Origin: Lutraria lutraria
Lineage: Eukaryota; Mollusca; Bivalvia; Venerida; Mactridae
Reading direction: 5' to 3'
DNA: 64,000 nt
Assembly: GCA_964023205.1 (NCBI GenBank)
Contig: OZ026835.1
Coordinates: 39,281,083 to 39,345,082, forward strand
Part shown: one piece after another, positions 1 to 11,486 of the stretch
Position numbering within the stretch: position 1 is the stretch's first letter
How the letters are laid out: every line of letters begins with the position of its first letter
Notes under the pieces: generated by a model
What the model saw: only the letters and a program-made list of their open reading frames with translations
The model's database searches: none
Told to the model about the DNA's origin: nothing
Translations under genes and position numbers: made by a program

Positions 1-778
1 AATATTTTAAACAATTTAAATAAAACAAACAACAAATAGCCTTAAAATAACTATAAATGTATAACGCAGGGAACCGTGCCTCAGTTTTTTTATAACGCCT
101 TCGGTTCGTTAGATACTTGACTTTAAAGAAATTCCGTACATAAACTCCTGCTGTTTATTACGTAATACGCCATAGATAAAAAATGAAAACACTTTGAAGA
201 CACTTTGAAGTCCGTCTTCAAATAAGACGGCAATGTTAATTCGAAAATGACACGCAGAGTGTTCTTAAGCTGAGCAATTTACAATTAAAGTGTCGGATCA
301 TTATCGTCTCATGAAATCAACGAATTTGACGCACCCCTGACAATGATGATAGCCAATCAAAATCGCCAATGTTTACGGTTCTATAATTGAAACCACGCCC
401 AGGTTTGATGTCTAGTAAGATAATTTATAACAAATGTTTGTCATTAGTGAATTAATAGTATCGTATCGTACCAGTACAATGCACATTACGTAAAAAGATG
501 TTTAACGCTGACAAGGTAAAGTCGATAAAGGGGTGCAGTATTTATCGCAATAAAACTATTTGTTTTAGTGTTCGGTTAGAATTCTTTGTTCCTTGGTATT
601 AAAGTATTATATTTAGTCTTCGTAAATAACGTAAATTATTAGTTTACGTTATGTTAGCGATTTTAGCCAATGCCAATTTAAACGCAGGCGTAAGGTATGA
701 CGTATTGGAATTCAGTGGAAAACCCCCGACAACAGTAAATTTTTGCGAGATTGTTTGATTAGATGGTTCGTATGACAC

Positions 779-784
779 TTTATT
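779..784 (-). promoter_or_regulatory. Candidate polyadenylation signal for transporter copy A
   Basis: AATAAA on the minus strand, about 320 bp past the stop codon at 1,101-1,103. The equivalent hexamer in copy B is at 27,609-27,614. It is only a hexamer match; other A/T-rich hexamers are nearby. Confidence 0.3.
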
Positions 785-3700
785 TGGTATCGATGATGTG
801 TTTAATGTGTTTTAATTAAGCACGTTGAAAGTTTTCTTCAAATAAATCGATGTACTGAATGTTCACTTATCTGCTCTGTCCAAGAACTTCATACCAATCC
901 GGGAGTTCGTCCCGTCGTAAATCTGTGTTACCGCAAAATAGTTTCGTAGGGTAAACGATTCGGACCTTGGATATCGTGATATTTCGTTATTTATGTAGAC
1001 ACACCAGGTCCTCAGAAGAAAACGTGTTTTAACTTCATATACACATTCATAAGTTTTCAAATATTTACTTCAAATACTACGTAGAAGCATGTTCGATTCA
1101 CTACATGCTTGTCAAATCAAACACTCTTGATCGTCGACTGGTTTGACATAGTTCCCTGCATTCCTGAATTAATGCAAGCATACATATGACTGAACCAAGT
1201 GCTGATAGTCCTATGCCGGTGTAGATTGGAATATCATACGTACCAAGTGTGTCTCTTACATATCCTAAAATATTGATAGATAGATACATTTATTGTATGC
1301 AACATTGTAAAGGATGATCGTCCGGTTTAAAACATATTTTGTTTATTGGTAGATAGCGCAATGATCCAGTATTACAATGTACCGCAAAGGTTATAATAAT
1401 ATCAGCTAATGCTTTTAGCTACATGTCAACATGATCCGCTTGTAGACGTTTCTGTTCAAATTTGAACTAGTTAATTAAATAAATACACATTTGTCTGCAC
1501 TCGTAATAAAACTTGGCGTCATGGCTTGACAAGGTGTGGGTGCATTTGAGAGATTGCTGAATTGTTGACTGGGAGGTTTTCATTAACAATGCATCTCTGA
1601 ACATTTGTCCCACTTACAAAATTATACAATGTTGCCAATAGCTTCCAACGCTCACGACATAACAGGTAATAATTCTGAGAAAGAGGCAGGAAAATAGATG
1701 ACTTTATAGAAGGCATTAAACCAAACAAAGATTCTGTATTGATCTTGTTAAATAGATGTAGTGCTATATATTACAAGTTATTATTTGTAAATATGTAAGC
1801 AATATACTAATAACATAACACATGTAAGCCTCTTAAAGCGTTACCTGAAACCATTTAGATACATGTCTGTTCCCAATGCATGCCAATAATTGAGCTATTC
1901 TATCCATTCATGGCCAATATTTTGCAGGTCGAACATTACCTTTAAATAGTCTCCATAGATGTACTTAATTGAAAATATATCTGATGAGATTATAATCTTA
2001 AAGGAAACGTATTGCCATGCCATGCTGAAAATTTGTCTCGTGTATTTTATTGAAATCATTTTATTATTAACCTATGTACAGTACTTGAAACCTTGAACAG
2101 ACGTAAAAACAATTTCTATCTGTGTAACACAGATAAAATATATTTACCACTAACTGGTCCAGTTATTGCAAAAAGTATACCAGTTGTTGTAAAACACAGA
2201 CCCATCGCAGACGTGAAATTCTTCAAACCAACAAGTCTCAAAGCAGTTACACCAAACATTGTAAATAACATACCAAACGTTGTCCCAATCAGACCATAGA
2301 AACATAACACGAACCATCTCGATGTTGAAAGAACAAATCCAGCTGTAAAGCCCGTTATCATAACCGTTGACAGCAAAGGACAAGTCAACACTGGTACATG
2401 TTGTATAAACATAACGATGCCTGGTATTATTCGACCAACTGTGTTACAAATACCAAACAGAATTAATCCAAGGGAAACATCATTTTCACTCAAGAATTTG
2501 TCCCTGAATATATCAGCTACGAACACAAGTATGATATTCAATGATACACTTGCCATTGTTGTACCAATCCAAAAAAGACGAAACTTGAGTTTTTCATTAT
2601 AATTCTTAGACTCGTTATGAGTCCATTTGTCCCTTCTTGGTTTCCAATATTATTTCTTCGTTGCTTACGTAATGTAATCTGCTTTGTATGCTGATGATTG
2701 TATGAAACAGGAAATTTCATAATGTAGTATATGTCATTAAATGTTTTAGATTCGTTAGTTGTCGTCTCTACTGTTACTCTGTTTTCTGCTTCAGAGACTT
2801 TGACCTTACATTCAGACTTATACTGCTCCATTGGACCATAAACTTCGATGTTGGTCGGATAATTTGTTGGATCCTTCCAGAGTAAACTGCAGGGTATGCC
2901 GTTCAAAAAAACACCACCAATTATAAGCAGCGCACCTTTATATCCATAGTAGGAACTAAAATAAATATGTTTCTAAAACGACTAACTTCATAAAAATAGT
3001 ATAGTTCACTGAATAGTTCCAATCATGCAATAACTTAGCACATAATACTAGTATGTTCAATTCAGTAAAGAGTATCTTATAATAAATTAAACTTTTAAGC
3101 ATCCAAACCGATGATTTAGATCAACCGTGATCAAGATTTTTAGTTTATTTAACTTCACGCTCCCTAAATAGACACTGAATGAATCAGCTATATATGAACT
3201 TAAAATGCGTCAAGACAAATAATAATGCTGTATGGGCTTGTCCTTATTTTTTAAGCGACCGCTTTGAAGGGAAAAGTCAGAAGTACATGGTCCCTCGGAA
3301 TAAAAATGTATCGCCAAATAGACAAAATGAAGAGAGTACCAATTACAAATGAAAGGTAGTATCATATAAATCTGAGATACGGTAGGATGTAAGCAAATAG
3401 CATGTTACCGAATGGAACAATAGTTCCATGGATGGACAACATAAGAAGCCTTCTTCTACCTGTAAAAGTTTGCCCAATGACTAATGTCGAACAAATAAAT
3501 GTGTTGCCGGTTCCAAAACCTAAAATATTTACGAGTTTTTAGTACAGTCGAGGCAGTCTTATATAACCTTCTTTGGGATGTAGCTAATATGGTCATATAA
3601 GACAGCCAGTCATATAACACACAGCCTTAACCAACCGACCTATACAGAATTTTAAAGTAAACGCGTATGGTGTCAAATGTCAAAGAAAGGTGTATGTGCA

Positions 3701-3847
3701 ATTCAAATGTGTTTATTTCAATATTAATTACAGGCATATATCAAGAGATAAAATACTATTAAAATATAATGTACTGATGTTTTATCAATAAAATATATTT
3801 TTCACAGTTGATAAAACTTCATTGCATGAAACATCACATGAATCAAT

Positions 3848-4033
3848 TCACGTGTTTCTACCAAAAAAGTCTGTGATCACTGATTGTTTCGGCTTCACAA
3901 ACATAAATTTGAAAAGCTCATTTTCACCAAGATCACTGGCTATTTTGTATGCCAGCCGTCCTTTATCTAATTCCTCGGTGACATCGAGTTTTTGTTTTAA
4001 TGTTAAAACAGTCCGCTTTCGTTTAGTCGCCAT
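3848..4033 (-). pseudogene. Tigger/CENP-B-type transposase, internally deleted
   Basis: An open frame of 61 residues. Residues 1-36 (start MATKRKRTVLTLKQKLDV) look like the N-terminal psq/CENP-B helix-turn-helix DNA-binding domain of pogo/Tigger transposases. Residues 49-58 (KQSVITDFFG) resemble the extreme C-terminal tail often seen in that family. The whole catalytic DDE region is absent, so N- and C-terminal ends are joined in frame around residue 37. It could still bind transposon ends but not cut. The start is the ATG directly before the basic stretch; an in-frame ATG further upstream exists but adds no recognisable sequence. Confidence 0.7.
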
Positions 4034-4232
4034 TTTTCCTCTATTTGTCACTATTATCCATGTATACCGATGTGTGTAAAACATTTTTACTGTTGCATAC
4101 AATGCAATCGATAATTACTGACTACATGTATAGCCGTGAGCGGTGTTAAAAGGACGGTTTCAAACTTGCGGTCGTTTATCACACCTGACTTAAAACACAA
4201 TGTATGTGTTATGGAGCAATTATCATGGTCGT

Positions 4233-4357
4233 ATAAATGTATTTATTCTCGGATAAGCGGCTATAGAAAAACGGTGGTACTGTATTTTAAAGTGTATTGA
4301 AGCGCACAGACCGTGAAATACACGGGTAGTTAGTGTGGTATTATACACGAATTTGTC
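4233..4357 (+). repeat. Split direct repeat A1 of the Ngaro-like element
   Basis: Near-identical to 6,663-6,789; shared words include 'aaagtgtattgaagcgcaca' and 'gtgaaatacacgggta'. It marks the 5' terminus of the nested retroelement, just upstream of the gag-like frame. Confidence 0.85.
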
Positions 4358-4406
4358 ATTCGAGGTATTGGCAGGCTACATGATAGTCGACATTTATGCT
4401 TTGAAT

Positions 4407-5198
4407 ATGGCTGAACCAAACCATGAGACAGAGAACGATGAGCTAACTTATGCAGAGGGCTCTGTTTCTTGTATTGACTTGAAAACTCACCAAGACACAG
4501 AAACTAGGAGAGGTAACCGCCCGAAGGGCTCTGAAGGCGAAGCGTTTGAGGCTTTTCATCTATTTCGATATCACCTTGATTCGAAGTTAATAGACCTTAG
4601 AAGAGACATAGCAGCGTCTTCCGTCTCCCAGTTGAAAGAACAGCCGAAGTTTAAGAGCGAGTCCCATCGTCACCAGTTCGAGTTTAATACCGGTATTCTA
4701 AACGGCTTGGAGAAAGTACTAGCCCCATGTTCACCTGATGTTGTTTCCGTTGCTAATGACTAGATTAAGAAGGTTAATCACCGTAACAAACTATGGAGGG
4801 TTGCTGATAGTTCCCCTGGGGGTTGGGCCACTGTCAATGAATATGAGAGGCTTTGTGGTAGCGATAGTGAGGACGAGAAGAAACTAAAACAAGCTGAAGC
4901 CAGAGCAGTTAAGAGGATTAAAACCAGTTCCACGAAGCTTGTAAAGAACAACAACTCCAGCTATAACAACATGCCATATCCAATAGCCGGAAACAGCACT
5001 CAAATACGTCAACTACCGGTAAACAGACCGTTCGGAAGGGATATGGTCCAAGAATTTACAGGAGGCCAGAACAACAGGCAGCCATTTCGAAGCTTTCGAC
5101 GGGCAAGTTCGAGTGATATCTGTTTCAGTTGCGGGAGAACCGGGCACTACAGGCGAGACTGTATCAGCTACCTTGTCAACAGCACTGGAGTCCAGTAG
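4407..5198 (+). pseudogene. gag-like protein of DIRS/Ngaro-type element, one in-frame stop
   Basis: One frame runs from the ATG at 4,407 to the stop at 5,198, about 263 codons, broken only by TAG at 4,761-4,763; the same frame continues on both sides. Before the stop is a charged segment with KFKSESHRHQFEFNTGILN. After it come GGWATVNEYERL and a DSEDEKKLKQAEARA stretch, which I recall as typical of gag-like proteins of DIRS-order elements in invertebrates. Near the end is a CCHC zinc knuckle, CFSCGRTGHYRRDC (C-x2-C-x4-H-x4-C), a nucleic-acid-binding motif of gag proteins. The expected role is packaging of element RNA. An alternative upstream ATG at 4,380 is in frame. The stop could be a real lesion or read through; with pol missing, the element is dead either way. 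Confidence 0.65.
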
Positions 5199-6552
5199 TT
5201 CAAATCTGTCATCAGTGCAGAGAGGTCACAAAACAGTAGCAAATGATATTTACGTATTTTTGAGCAAGACGATTTCTGAGCATTTTGAATACAAATTTCT
5301 TTCATGTTCAGATTGTATTGAAAACAATGTAAAAGGTAGATTGAGAAAACACGCTTCATTTTTGGTAAATGTCTGAATCAACGTTAACAATGACATTTTA
5401 CACGTGTTAATGCACGACCATAAAATTCCATTTATTGATACCCATGTAGGTCTTTAATGAATAATAAATCGGCTTTAGTAATGTCGAAATTTGTACAAGT
5501 TTCTATAGACGAAGTAATACTTTGACAGTATATTGCAGTGACCCCACTTATACATATACAATATTAAGATGGTCATGATTTTAGATTATGGGTGGGGTAT
5601 CAATTCTGACCATTTTTCTACACACAAAGATGAAAACTTTGTATTAAATATTCTGCATCGGGCGGGTTTGTTAATAATGAAGATCATTCCTTCGGGAACC
5701 CGTTCAAGAGTTAAATGGATAGTGCTAAGACTTACTATATATATAATAACCCGACCTAGAATAGTAGAAAGTGCTTGACTCACACTCACATGTGTCCGCC
5801 CGTGGATTGGTTGTATGTACTGGTAAATTGATTTCCATGATACCTGTCATAGGGAACTTATGACCAGATTCCTTTTTGTTGATAGAAAGTAGAAATTCCT
5901 GGGACCGTCGTTATTGTGTAAACATAGCATGTGTATAGCAGAAATTGAGTTCTGACTTGCATTTTTTGCAAGTTACTAGCCATACGCATATAATGCGATT
6001 TCACCCGTTTTAACATGTTCCGCATACACCTGGTGTATGGCGAGGTCCTATGCTGCATAGGAAGTACAAGCTATAGGACATTAATGTCTGAGTATTACGG
6101 TATATATGTATGTCGTAGTTGATTGCTCCATGGAATAATTGTAATTGACGATATAGGTTGTTACAAGGTATCACATTAAGAGATAAGATGCACTTATATA
6201 CATGTACAAATACATGTTTAAACGGAATGAGATTAAATACCCCTGTAATTGTTGTTTGTACTTTTACATTTGACAGATGATTTAGAGTCGTCGGTATAGG
6301 TACACGAATCATATACTTTGTTAAGATCAGTCTCTTTCAATCCGGTAATATATATGCATATAATTGCTTAGGTAAAGACAATGGCTATAATGTTTGTTAA
6401 TTCAACATTTTATATTATTACAATACAGGAATACACTGCTAATATAAAATTGATTACAAAACTGTGCATTTCACAATTTTTTTTAATTCTGTGATAAGTT
6501 TGTACAGGGGTGAGATGCTAAGTCAAGTTTATGTAACCCGTTCTTTTTCTGT

Positions 6553-6664
6553 CGAAATGTAGTCTGCCATAGCCACACCTACATTGTGTTTGTTGTTTAT
6601 ATAGATGCAATTATTATAGATGATAAACAATGTATGTTTGACGAACACGGCGAGCATAAAACAT
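6553..6664 (+). repeat. Split direct repeat B1 of the Ngaro-like element
   Basis: Matches B2 at 7,001-7,113 with a handful of substitutions; both start 'cgaaatgtagtctgccatag' and end 'gagcataaaacata'. It runs directly into A2. Confidence 0.85.
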
Positions 6665-6789
6665 AAATGTATTTATTATCGGATAAGCGGCTATACAAAA
6701 AAACGGTGGTACGTTATTTTAAAGTGTATTGAAGCGCACAGACCGTGAAATACACGGGTAATTAGCGTGGTATTATACACGAATTTGTC
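6663..6789 (+). repeat. Split direct repeat A2 of the Ngaro-like element
   Basis: Internal copy of A1 (4,233-4,357), joined to B1 without spacer, as expected of the B1A2 block of Ngaro/PAT elements. Weak similarity to the leader of the gag-like frame may continue to about 6,860. Confidence 0.85.
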
Positions 6790-7000
6790 GTTGTAATAGT
6801 CGGAGGCTGGAAAAGTGTTTCATTGCGTGTGTGTTAGGCAACTTGGACATTTATGCCAGATTTATATTAATTCTGGAATTATTCAAGCGAATTGGTTATA
6901 AGTGACATTTAAATCCACATCATGAATTATGTGGTAGTTTGTCTTTTCCAAGCAAGTCGTCTTAGTGTGTATGTATGTGTGCGTTGTTTACTAAATAAAA

Positions 7001-7113
7001 CGAAATGTAGTCTGCCATAGACACACCTGCATTGTGTTTGTTGTTTATATAGATGCAATTATTATAGATGATAAATAATTTATGTTTGACGAACACGGTG
7101 AGCATAAAACATA
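7001..7113 (+). repeat. Split direct repeat B2 of the Ngaro-like element
   Basis: 3' terminal copy of B1 (6,553-6,664). The sequence after it (7,118-7,212) holds 'taacacagcatgtcgttata' twice and belongs to the Tigger end. Confidence 0.85.
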
Positions 7114-8073
7114 ACACGTAACACAGCATGTCGTTATATAGAACCCAATCATAGAGTGAAAACGCACAGGAGCAAGATGTACAGTCGTATAACACAGCAT
7201 GTCGTTATATACAGCCGGTCGTTAAGACAGCCTCAACTTTATATGCGTCGGAATTACCATTTTACGAAATAGGTATATACGATGTGATATATAATTTAGT
7301 TTGGTTGTAATGTTTTGTAACGATTTAGTAAGTAAAAGCTCTGAACTAAATGTGTAAACATTAAAATGCTGAATACATTGCGCTTTTGCACGAGTCATGT
7401 CAGTCCCGAATATCCTTACTAGATACTTACCGAATAACACCCCCAAAGTCAAGGTCATGTGCCAGGCCATTGTCGTGAAGTATGTTGACAGTACACCAAC
7501 GCTGGCAATAGTTGAAAAAATTATACTACTTTTCATTAGTCCAGCCTTAGGGATAACTAAGCCTGCTACGAATGCTGAAATGTTACAATCAGAATAATAA
7601 GCCATTTCCATGCGGAATAGAACCGTAGATAGAAACACTCGGAATGTGACCTTGGCTGCAGTCATTTCTTCCCATGCTATACTTAATAAGCATGCTAGTT
7701 TTGTGCGGTACCTTTTCGATATGTATGTATACATGTGAGCAGCATTATTTGTTGATTTGTTGCCAACTACATGTAGTAGGGTCTATTTTATGACATTTAT
7801 ATGTTTAAGGCATCGATCTGATAAATTGGATTGTTTGTTATTCTTTGCTCAATGTATTAACGTTATCAAGTATAAAACATAAATTACCGAAACCTAGTGA
7901 TACACCCATGCCTGTAGATTGAATCACTGACATTTCGGCTCTGGTCGCATTTAAGGCTTCACTGACTTCAACAAATATGCTACCTATACTGTAGCCTAAT
8001 CCAACATAGAGAAATGTTGAAAGATAGGCGGTGATAAACACAAACCATTTGCGCATACTTGACGCTACCATTG

Positions 8074-9640
8074 CTGTTAATGTATGACATAAAAAGAATC
8101 TTATATAAAGGTGAAAATAATTCATCTACAATACTTAAATATTTTTTAGGAATTAAGTTTTCTACACTTACAATTTATGTATACTATGGATAGAGTCGTG
8201 CCCCAGTACGTAAATGTCTTTATTCAATTAAAGTGAGTATGAAATGCATATTCTTTTAAAATGTAAACTATAGTATCAATGATGGAACACAACGTCGACA
8301 GTTGATTAACCCTTTTATCCGTCAACACAATCGCTCGACTCACAGGTAAATTGTATTAATGATGTAGTGGAAACTACTGTATGCTATGATGCTGTGAAGA
8401 AAGTTTGTAGTTAGAATATTTGATAAAGGCCTGAAAACGGGATGAAGTTTTTTTGCATTTTATTTTGTGTCAAATGTCCGGATGGTCCATTCAGAAAAAT
8501 ACATTTTCTCACGCAAGATGAGACATTAACATATTCTTGGAAGCGGTAGGTGCGCGGTGAAAATGAGTACTACCATTGCGTTTGATCCACGAGAATACCT
8601 AATTAAGCACTTCTTTGTAAAGATGAACAGTAGTATCATTATATTCATCATTTTTATTTTATCATATACATGTGTAATTTATACTTTTGTTAGTAGCAAC
8701 ACTCAAAGAAAGCAACAAAGCAAATTTTAAATCTAACAATAGAATGTTATACGATGTATGTACATAAGAATTTATTGTTGTACCTCATTTACAAGTGTAT
8801 GTTTGTATGTATTACAAACATTGTCGACATTCAAATCAGCTATAAACGGCATAATTATACATATTCAACATTACATTTAAATAGTAGATTACGGTGTATT
8901 TGTGTAAACATTTCTATACATATTAAACACTTTAGGGTCTAGCTACCGCAAACACATAGATAATAAAACATACGTCCCAATTGCCAGACCGAGCCAGCGA
9001 GACACGGTTAATCGTAAATGATATGTACTGTGTCTACGAAATGGTAATGCACATATTAAAAAAACAACATTTACTATCTTACAGAAATTACTTGTCTCCT
9101 CAAACACATTTTGTTTGCCCAAGCGTAGTGATATTACAAGAGAGGAAAAAAAGTCATGATACACGAATTACTTACCTTGTGATACCATTCAATCTGTATT
9201 TGGACTTTTAATTTTTAAATTATTGAAAAAAAAGTTGAAAAAGTGCATGAACACAATTATAAATATTCCAGTCGCTCTAAAAGTATGTATAGATATATAA
9301 GCTATATCGTAAAAATCACATGCACTCTAATTCACATAATTCCCTCCGTACAGCAGTACTTGAAGAAACGTTTGATGTTAGTCGGACACTAGGTTTTTGT
9401 TCATTTTAAAGAGAGATACTGTCTTATTCATGTACACGTTTTTTAAAAGGATTTATCGATATATGCAACTGTAAAGCTCATTTGTTAGTGTCTCGTATGC
9501 AAATGCACATTTCGTATTTATGGAGATGTCACCTACTTATGCCAAATGCACTAGTACTAAAATTATAGGATACGTCGTCAAGTATTTGTTTTCATATACT
9601 ACACGTACTGTTAAACTTTCCCCTTGCCATCGCTATACCC
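8074..9640. other. Non-coding upstream flank of transporter copy A
   Basis: It aligns with copy B 31,577-33,255, apart from about 110 bp at 32,035-32,145 present only in B. Short open frames are not conserved between copies. A 5' untranslated exon could lie here, because the first coding exon starts right after an acceptor-like 'ttaacag', but I could not place it. Confidence 0.5.
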
Positions 9641-10195
9641 CGTGTAGTCTAGGCATTACCGAAACTCATCGGTAAAGAAGAAAGACCGTCTGTTCATCCT
9701 ACTCTAGTCAACATGCTCTACCAAAGCATATCGTAGCTGGCAGTGATTGGGCGACAGGGGTCTATATATACATGGTCTTCTCGACGGCAGACCACTTTGA
9801 TTAGTGAAAACAGGTGTGTCACGTTTTGGGTTGAAACACGGACCCCGGAAGCATTTTGAAGGTCAGAACAAAGTTGGGTTGTAGTAATTGATGCAAAACG
9901 GTTTCTTTGAGCCTGCTTAACCAGAAAACTATCAGCAGCCACAGAAGAAGCCCTTCCTCCAACCACCACCAGCATGTCGCCTTATATGTATATCATGGTG
10001 TTGTTTGAACCTCTCCTTGGCTCTATCGATACCCGTATGGTGCCAACCTCTCGATTAACAGCTTCTTCCTCCACCATTCCAACCACTCGCCACTTATGCC
10101 TTCTTACATTCGCATATTCGATAATTAAGTCAAAGACGTTCAGTCTTCCAAGACTAAGTACAGTACATATCAATGGTCTCCCTTAAAAAAGCCGA
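9640..10195 (-). pseudogene. Tc1/mariner-like transposase N-terminal relic (copy A)
   Basis: Minus-strand fragments resemble the N-terminal helix-turn-helix half of Tc1-like transposases: KWRVVGMVEEEAVNREVG near 10,050-10,110 and, in another frame, ITTTQLCSDLQNASGVRVST near 9,830-9,890, followed by an HLF...PCRPITA segment. The catalytic DDE part is not visible and the frames are broken. The same relic is at 33,255-33,840, so it predates the segmental duplication. Confidence 0.6.
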
Positions 10196-10199
10196 ACAT

Positions 10200-11486
10200 A
10201 TACTTTTTACAATTTTGATGTTTCGCCGAACTTGACACAGGTCTGTATCTCGCGCAAATTCTGAAAATACCAAACACTATAGCCAATGGGAAATGATCAA
10301 TTTGCCATGTGGTATTATGACCAGTTTCTATTGACCAGAATAAGGAGGTAAAACAGTCCGAACATACACGCGGTTTTGCAGCCTCGGCATTTTATAATTT
10401 TGTTTATCAAATAGAAAAATGAACACTAAGAAATTCTATGTTTATTTGATATGTTATTTACATGGAAATTATTTGGATTATTAAGGTTTTTAGAACACGA
10501 AATACTGTTTATCTTCCAATTTGTTTGTTCGGAAGGTTCGGCTTTTTGTATGTTTCTGATTTTTGTTTCTGTTTATTTTCTGATCTTGTTGGGGATTTAA
10601 ATATAATACAAATAGACCAGTTACTGTAGTACAAAGAAGGAATGGACAGAGAATAACTTGTACTATCCTTACAGTAATTTGACTCTACTTCAGTCATCGC
10701 AATATAAACGCTGTTCGTCTGTTAAAAATGAAAGTCAAATATATTTCCCCGAGACTGCTGTTCTTAGAGAACATTTTGTCTGTAAACTAGTTTCACTCAA
10801 TATGTTAGATGAATCTTGCAGTCACATACATATTCATCAGCGTGTAAAGTTCAGTGCAGCATCGGTTTCTTTATTAAGGTAATTAATAATTAACACTTAT
10901 TCTTTCAAACCATCTTAATTCATAATAATAGTTCTCTACGTATGTGTGAGGTTATATACGTAATTTTTAAGCATTATGGAATATTTATTGTCGGTACAGG
11001 CGATAGGATTGATAAGCCAACGATTCATACGGTTTTATCGCTCGACATATTAAAAAATTAAAGCGAAGTCAGGTTTAATTTTGATCGGGTGTGCGTATTG
11101 TATAATTTTTCATAACCTTTATTCAACCAATATACCATTGTAGGTCATCTGCAAAACTAAGAGGTTCTAGCTTCTTACCAGAAAAATAATCAAAAATATG
11201 CTTAGGCATGTGCAATGCAATACCATAGATTGTTAATCCGATTTACATCTGAATAGATTAACTTTATACTGCCCCAAGTTTCTGTTCAGTATTCCAGTAA
11301 TTTAGGCTAAATTCATATAAATTGTCATTAAGGCTGTAACTAAATCTCAAATAGTGTGCGTTCACGAAGGAAATACTCACATACAATTCTGAGAGAGAGG
11401 TATCATCCAGCTCAAGCTTTTCCCAAAGTTAAGCATTTTTACTCTAATTTGTCTGTTGGCAATGTCTAGATAAATAAGACGTTTAC
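10200..11486. other. Non-coding stretch, no gene seen
   Basis: It aligns with copy B 33,840-35,085 and ends at the TTAA insertion site of the 7.4-kb element. Only short, non-conserved open frames are present. Confidence 0.5.

Larger units (their letters stand above)
4233..7113 (+). mobile_element. Ngaro/PAT-like (DIRS order) retroelement, deleted, nested in Tigger
   Basis: Four repeat blocks occur in the order A1 (4,233-4,357), gag-like frame, B1 (6,553-6,664), A2 (6,663-6,789), B2 (7,001-7,113). A1 pairs with A2 and B1 with B2, all as direct repeats, and B1 abuts A2. This A1-ORF-B1A2-B2 layout is the split-direct-repeat structure of tyrosine-recombinase retrotransposons of the Ngaro/PAT kind. 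Only the gag-like frame remains; no reverse transcriptase, RNase H or tyrosine recombinase was recognised between 5,200 and 6,550, so most of the interior is lost or decayed. It inserted inside the Tigger element. Confidence 0.7.
3543..7241 (-). mobile_element. Tigger/pogo-like DNA transposon with nested retroelement, TA target duplication
   Basis: The element proper is 3,545-7,239. It begins CAGTCGAGGCAGTCTTA, and the reverse complement of its other end reads AAGTTGAGGCTGTCTTA, so the ends are imperfect inverted repeats. TA flanks both ends (3,543-3,544 and 7,240-7,241). Copy B at 30,765-30,785 has the uninterrupted site with a single TA, which shows the precise insertion. It lies in an intron of transporter copy A. 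A transposase relic (3,848-4,033) gives a minus orientation. About 2.9 kb of it (4,233-7,113) is a second element, so the Tigger itself is only about 0.8 kb and non-autonomous. Confidence 0.85.
1101..8073 (-). pseudogene. SLC16/monocarboxylate-transporter-like gene, copy A (disabled)
   Basis: This is a twelve-helix major-facilitator transporter of the SLC16 type, expected in the plasma membrane; the substrate cannot be told. Exons in transcript order are 7,888-8,073 (ATG at 8,069-8,071, TM1), 7,431-7,574 (144 bp, TM2-4), about 3,375-3,519 (TM4-5 with a basic TFTGRRRLL motif), 2,148-2,955 (TM6, large loop, TM7-11) and 1,101-1,264 (TM11-12, stop TAG). The exon order, acceptors and most donors match copy B. 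There are two lesions. Exon 4 is 808 bp instead of 809, with six A's near 2,571 against seven in copy B, which shifts the frame inside TM7. About 15 bp at 3,373 that include the GTAAGT donor of exon 3 are missing. The second intron also carries a 3.7-kb Tigger element. It is probably a pseudogene; an assembly error could explain the single-base loss but hardly both changes. Confidence 0.85.

Noticed and set aside
863..1060. 65-codon minus frame beyond the transporter stop, with a similar frame in copy B (27,705-27,983)
   Set aside because: It lies after an in-phase stop codon, and the similarity simply reflects the duplication; most likely 3' untranslated sequence.
3822..4079. 85-codon plus frame
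   Set aside because: Antisense shadow of the Tigger transposase relic.
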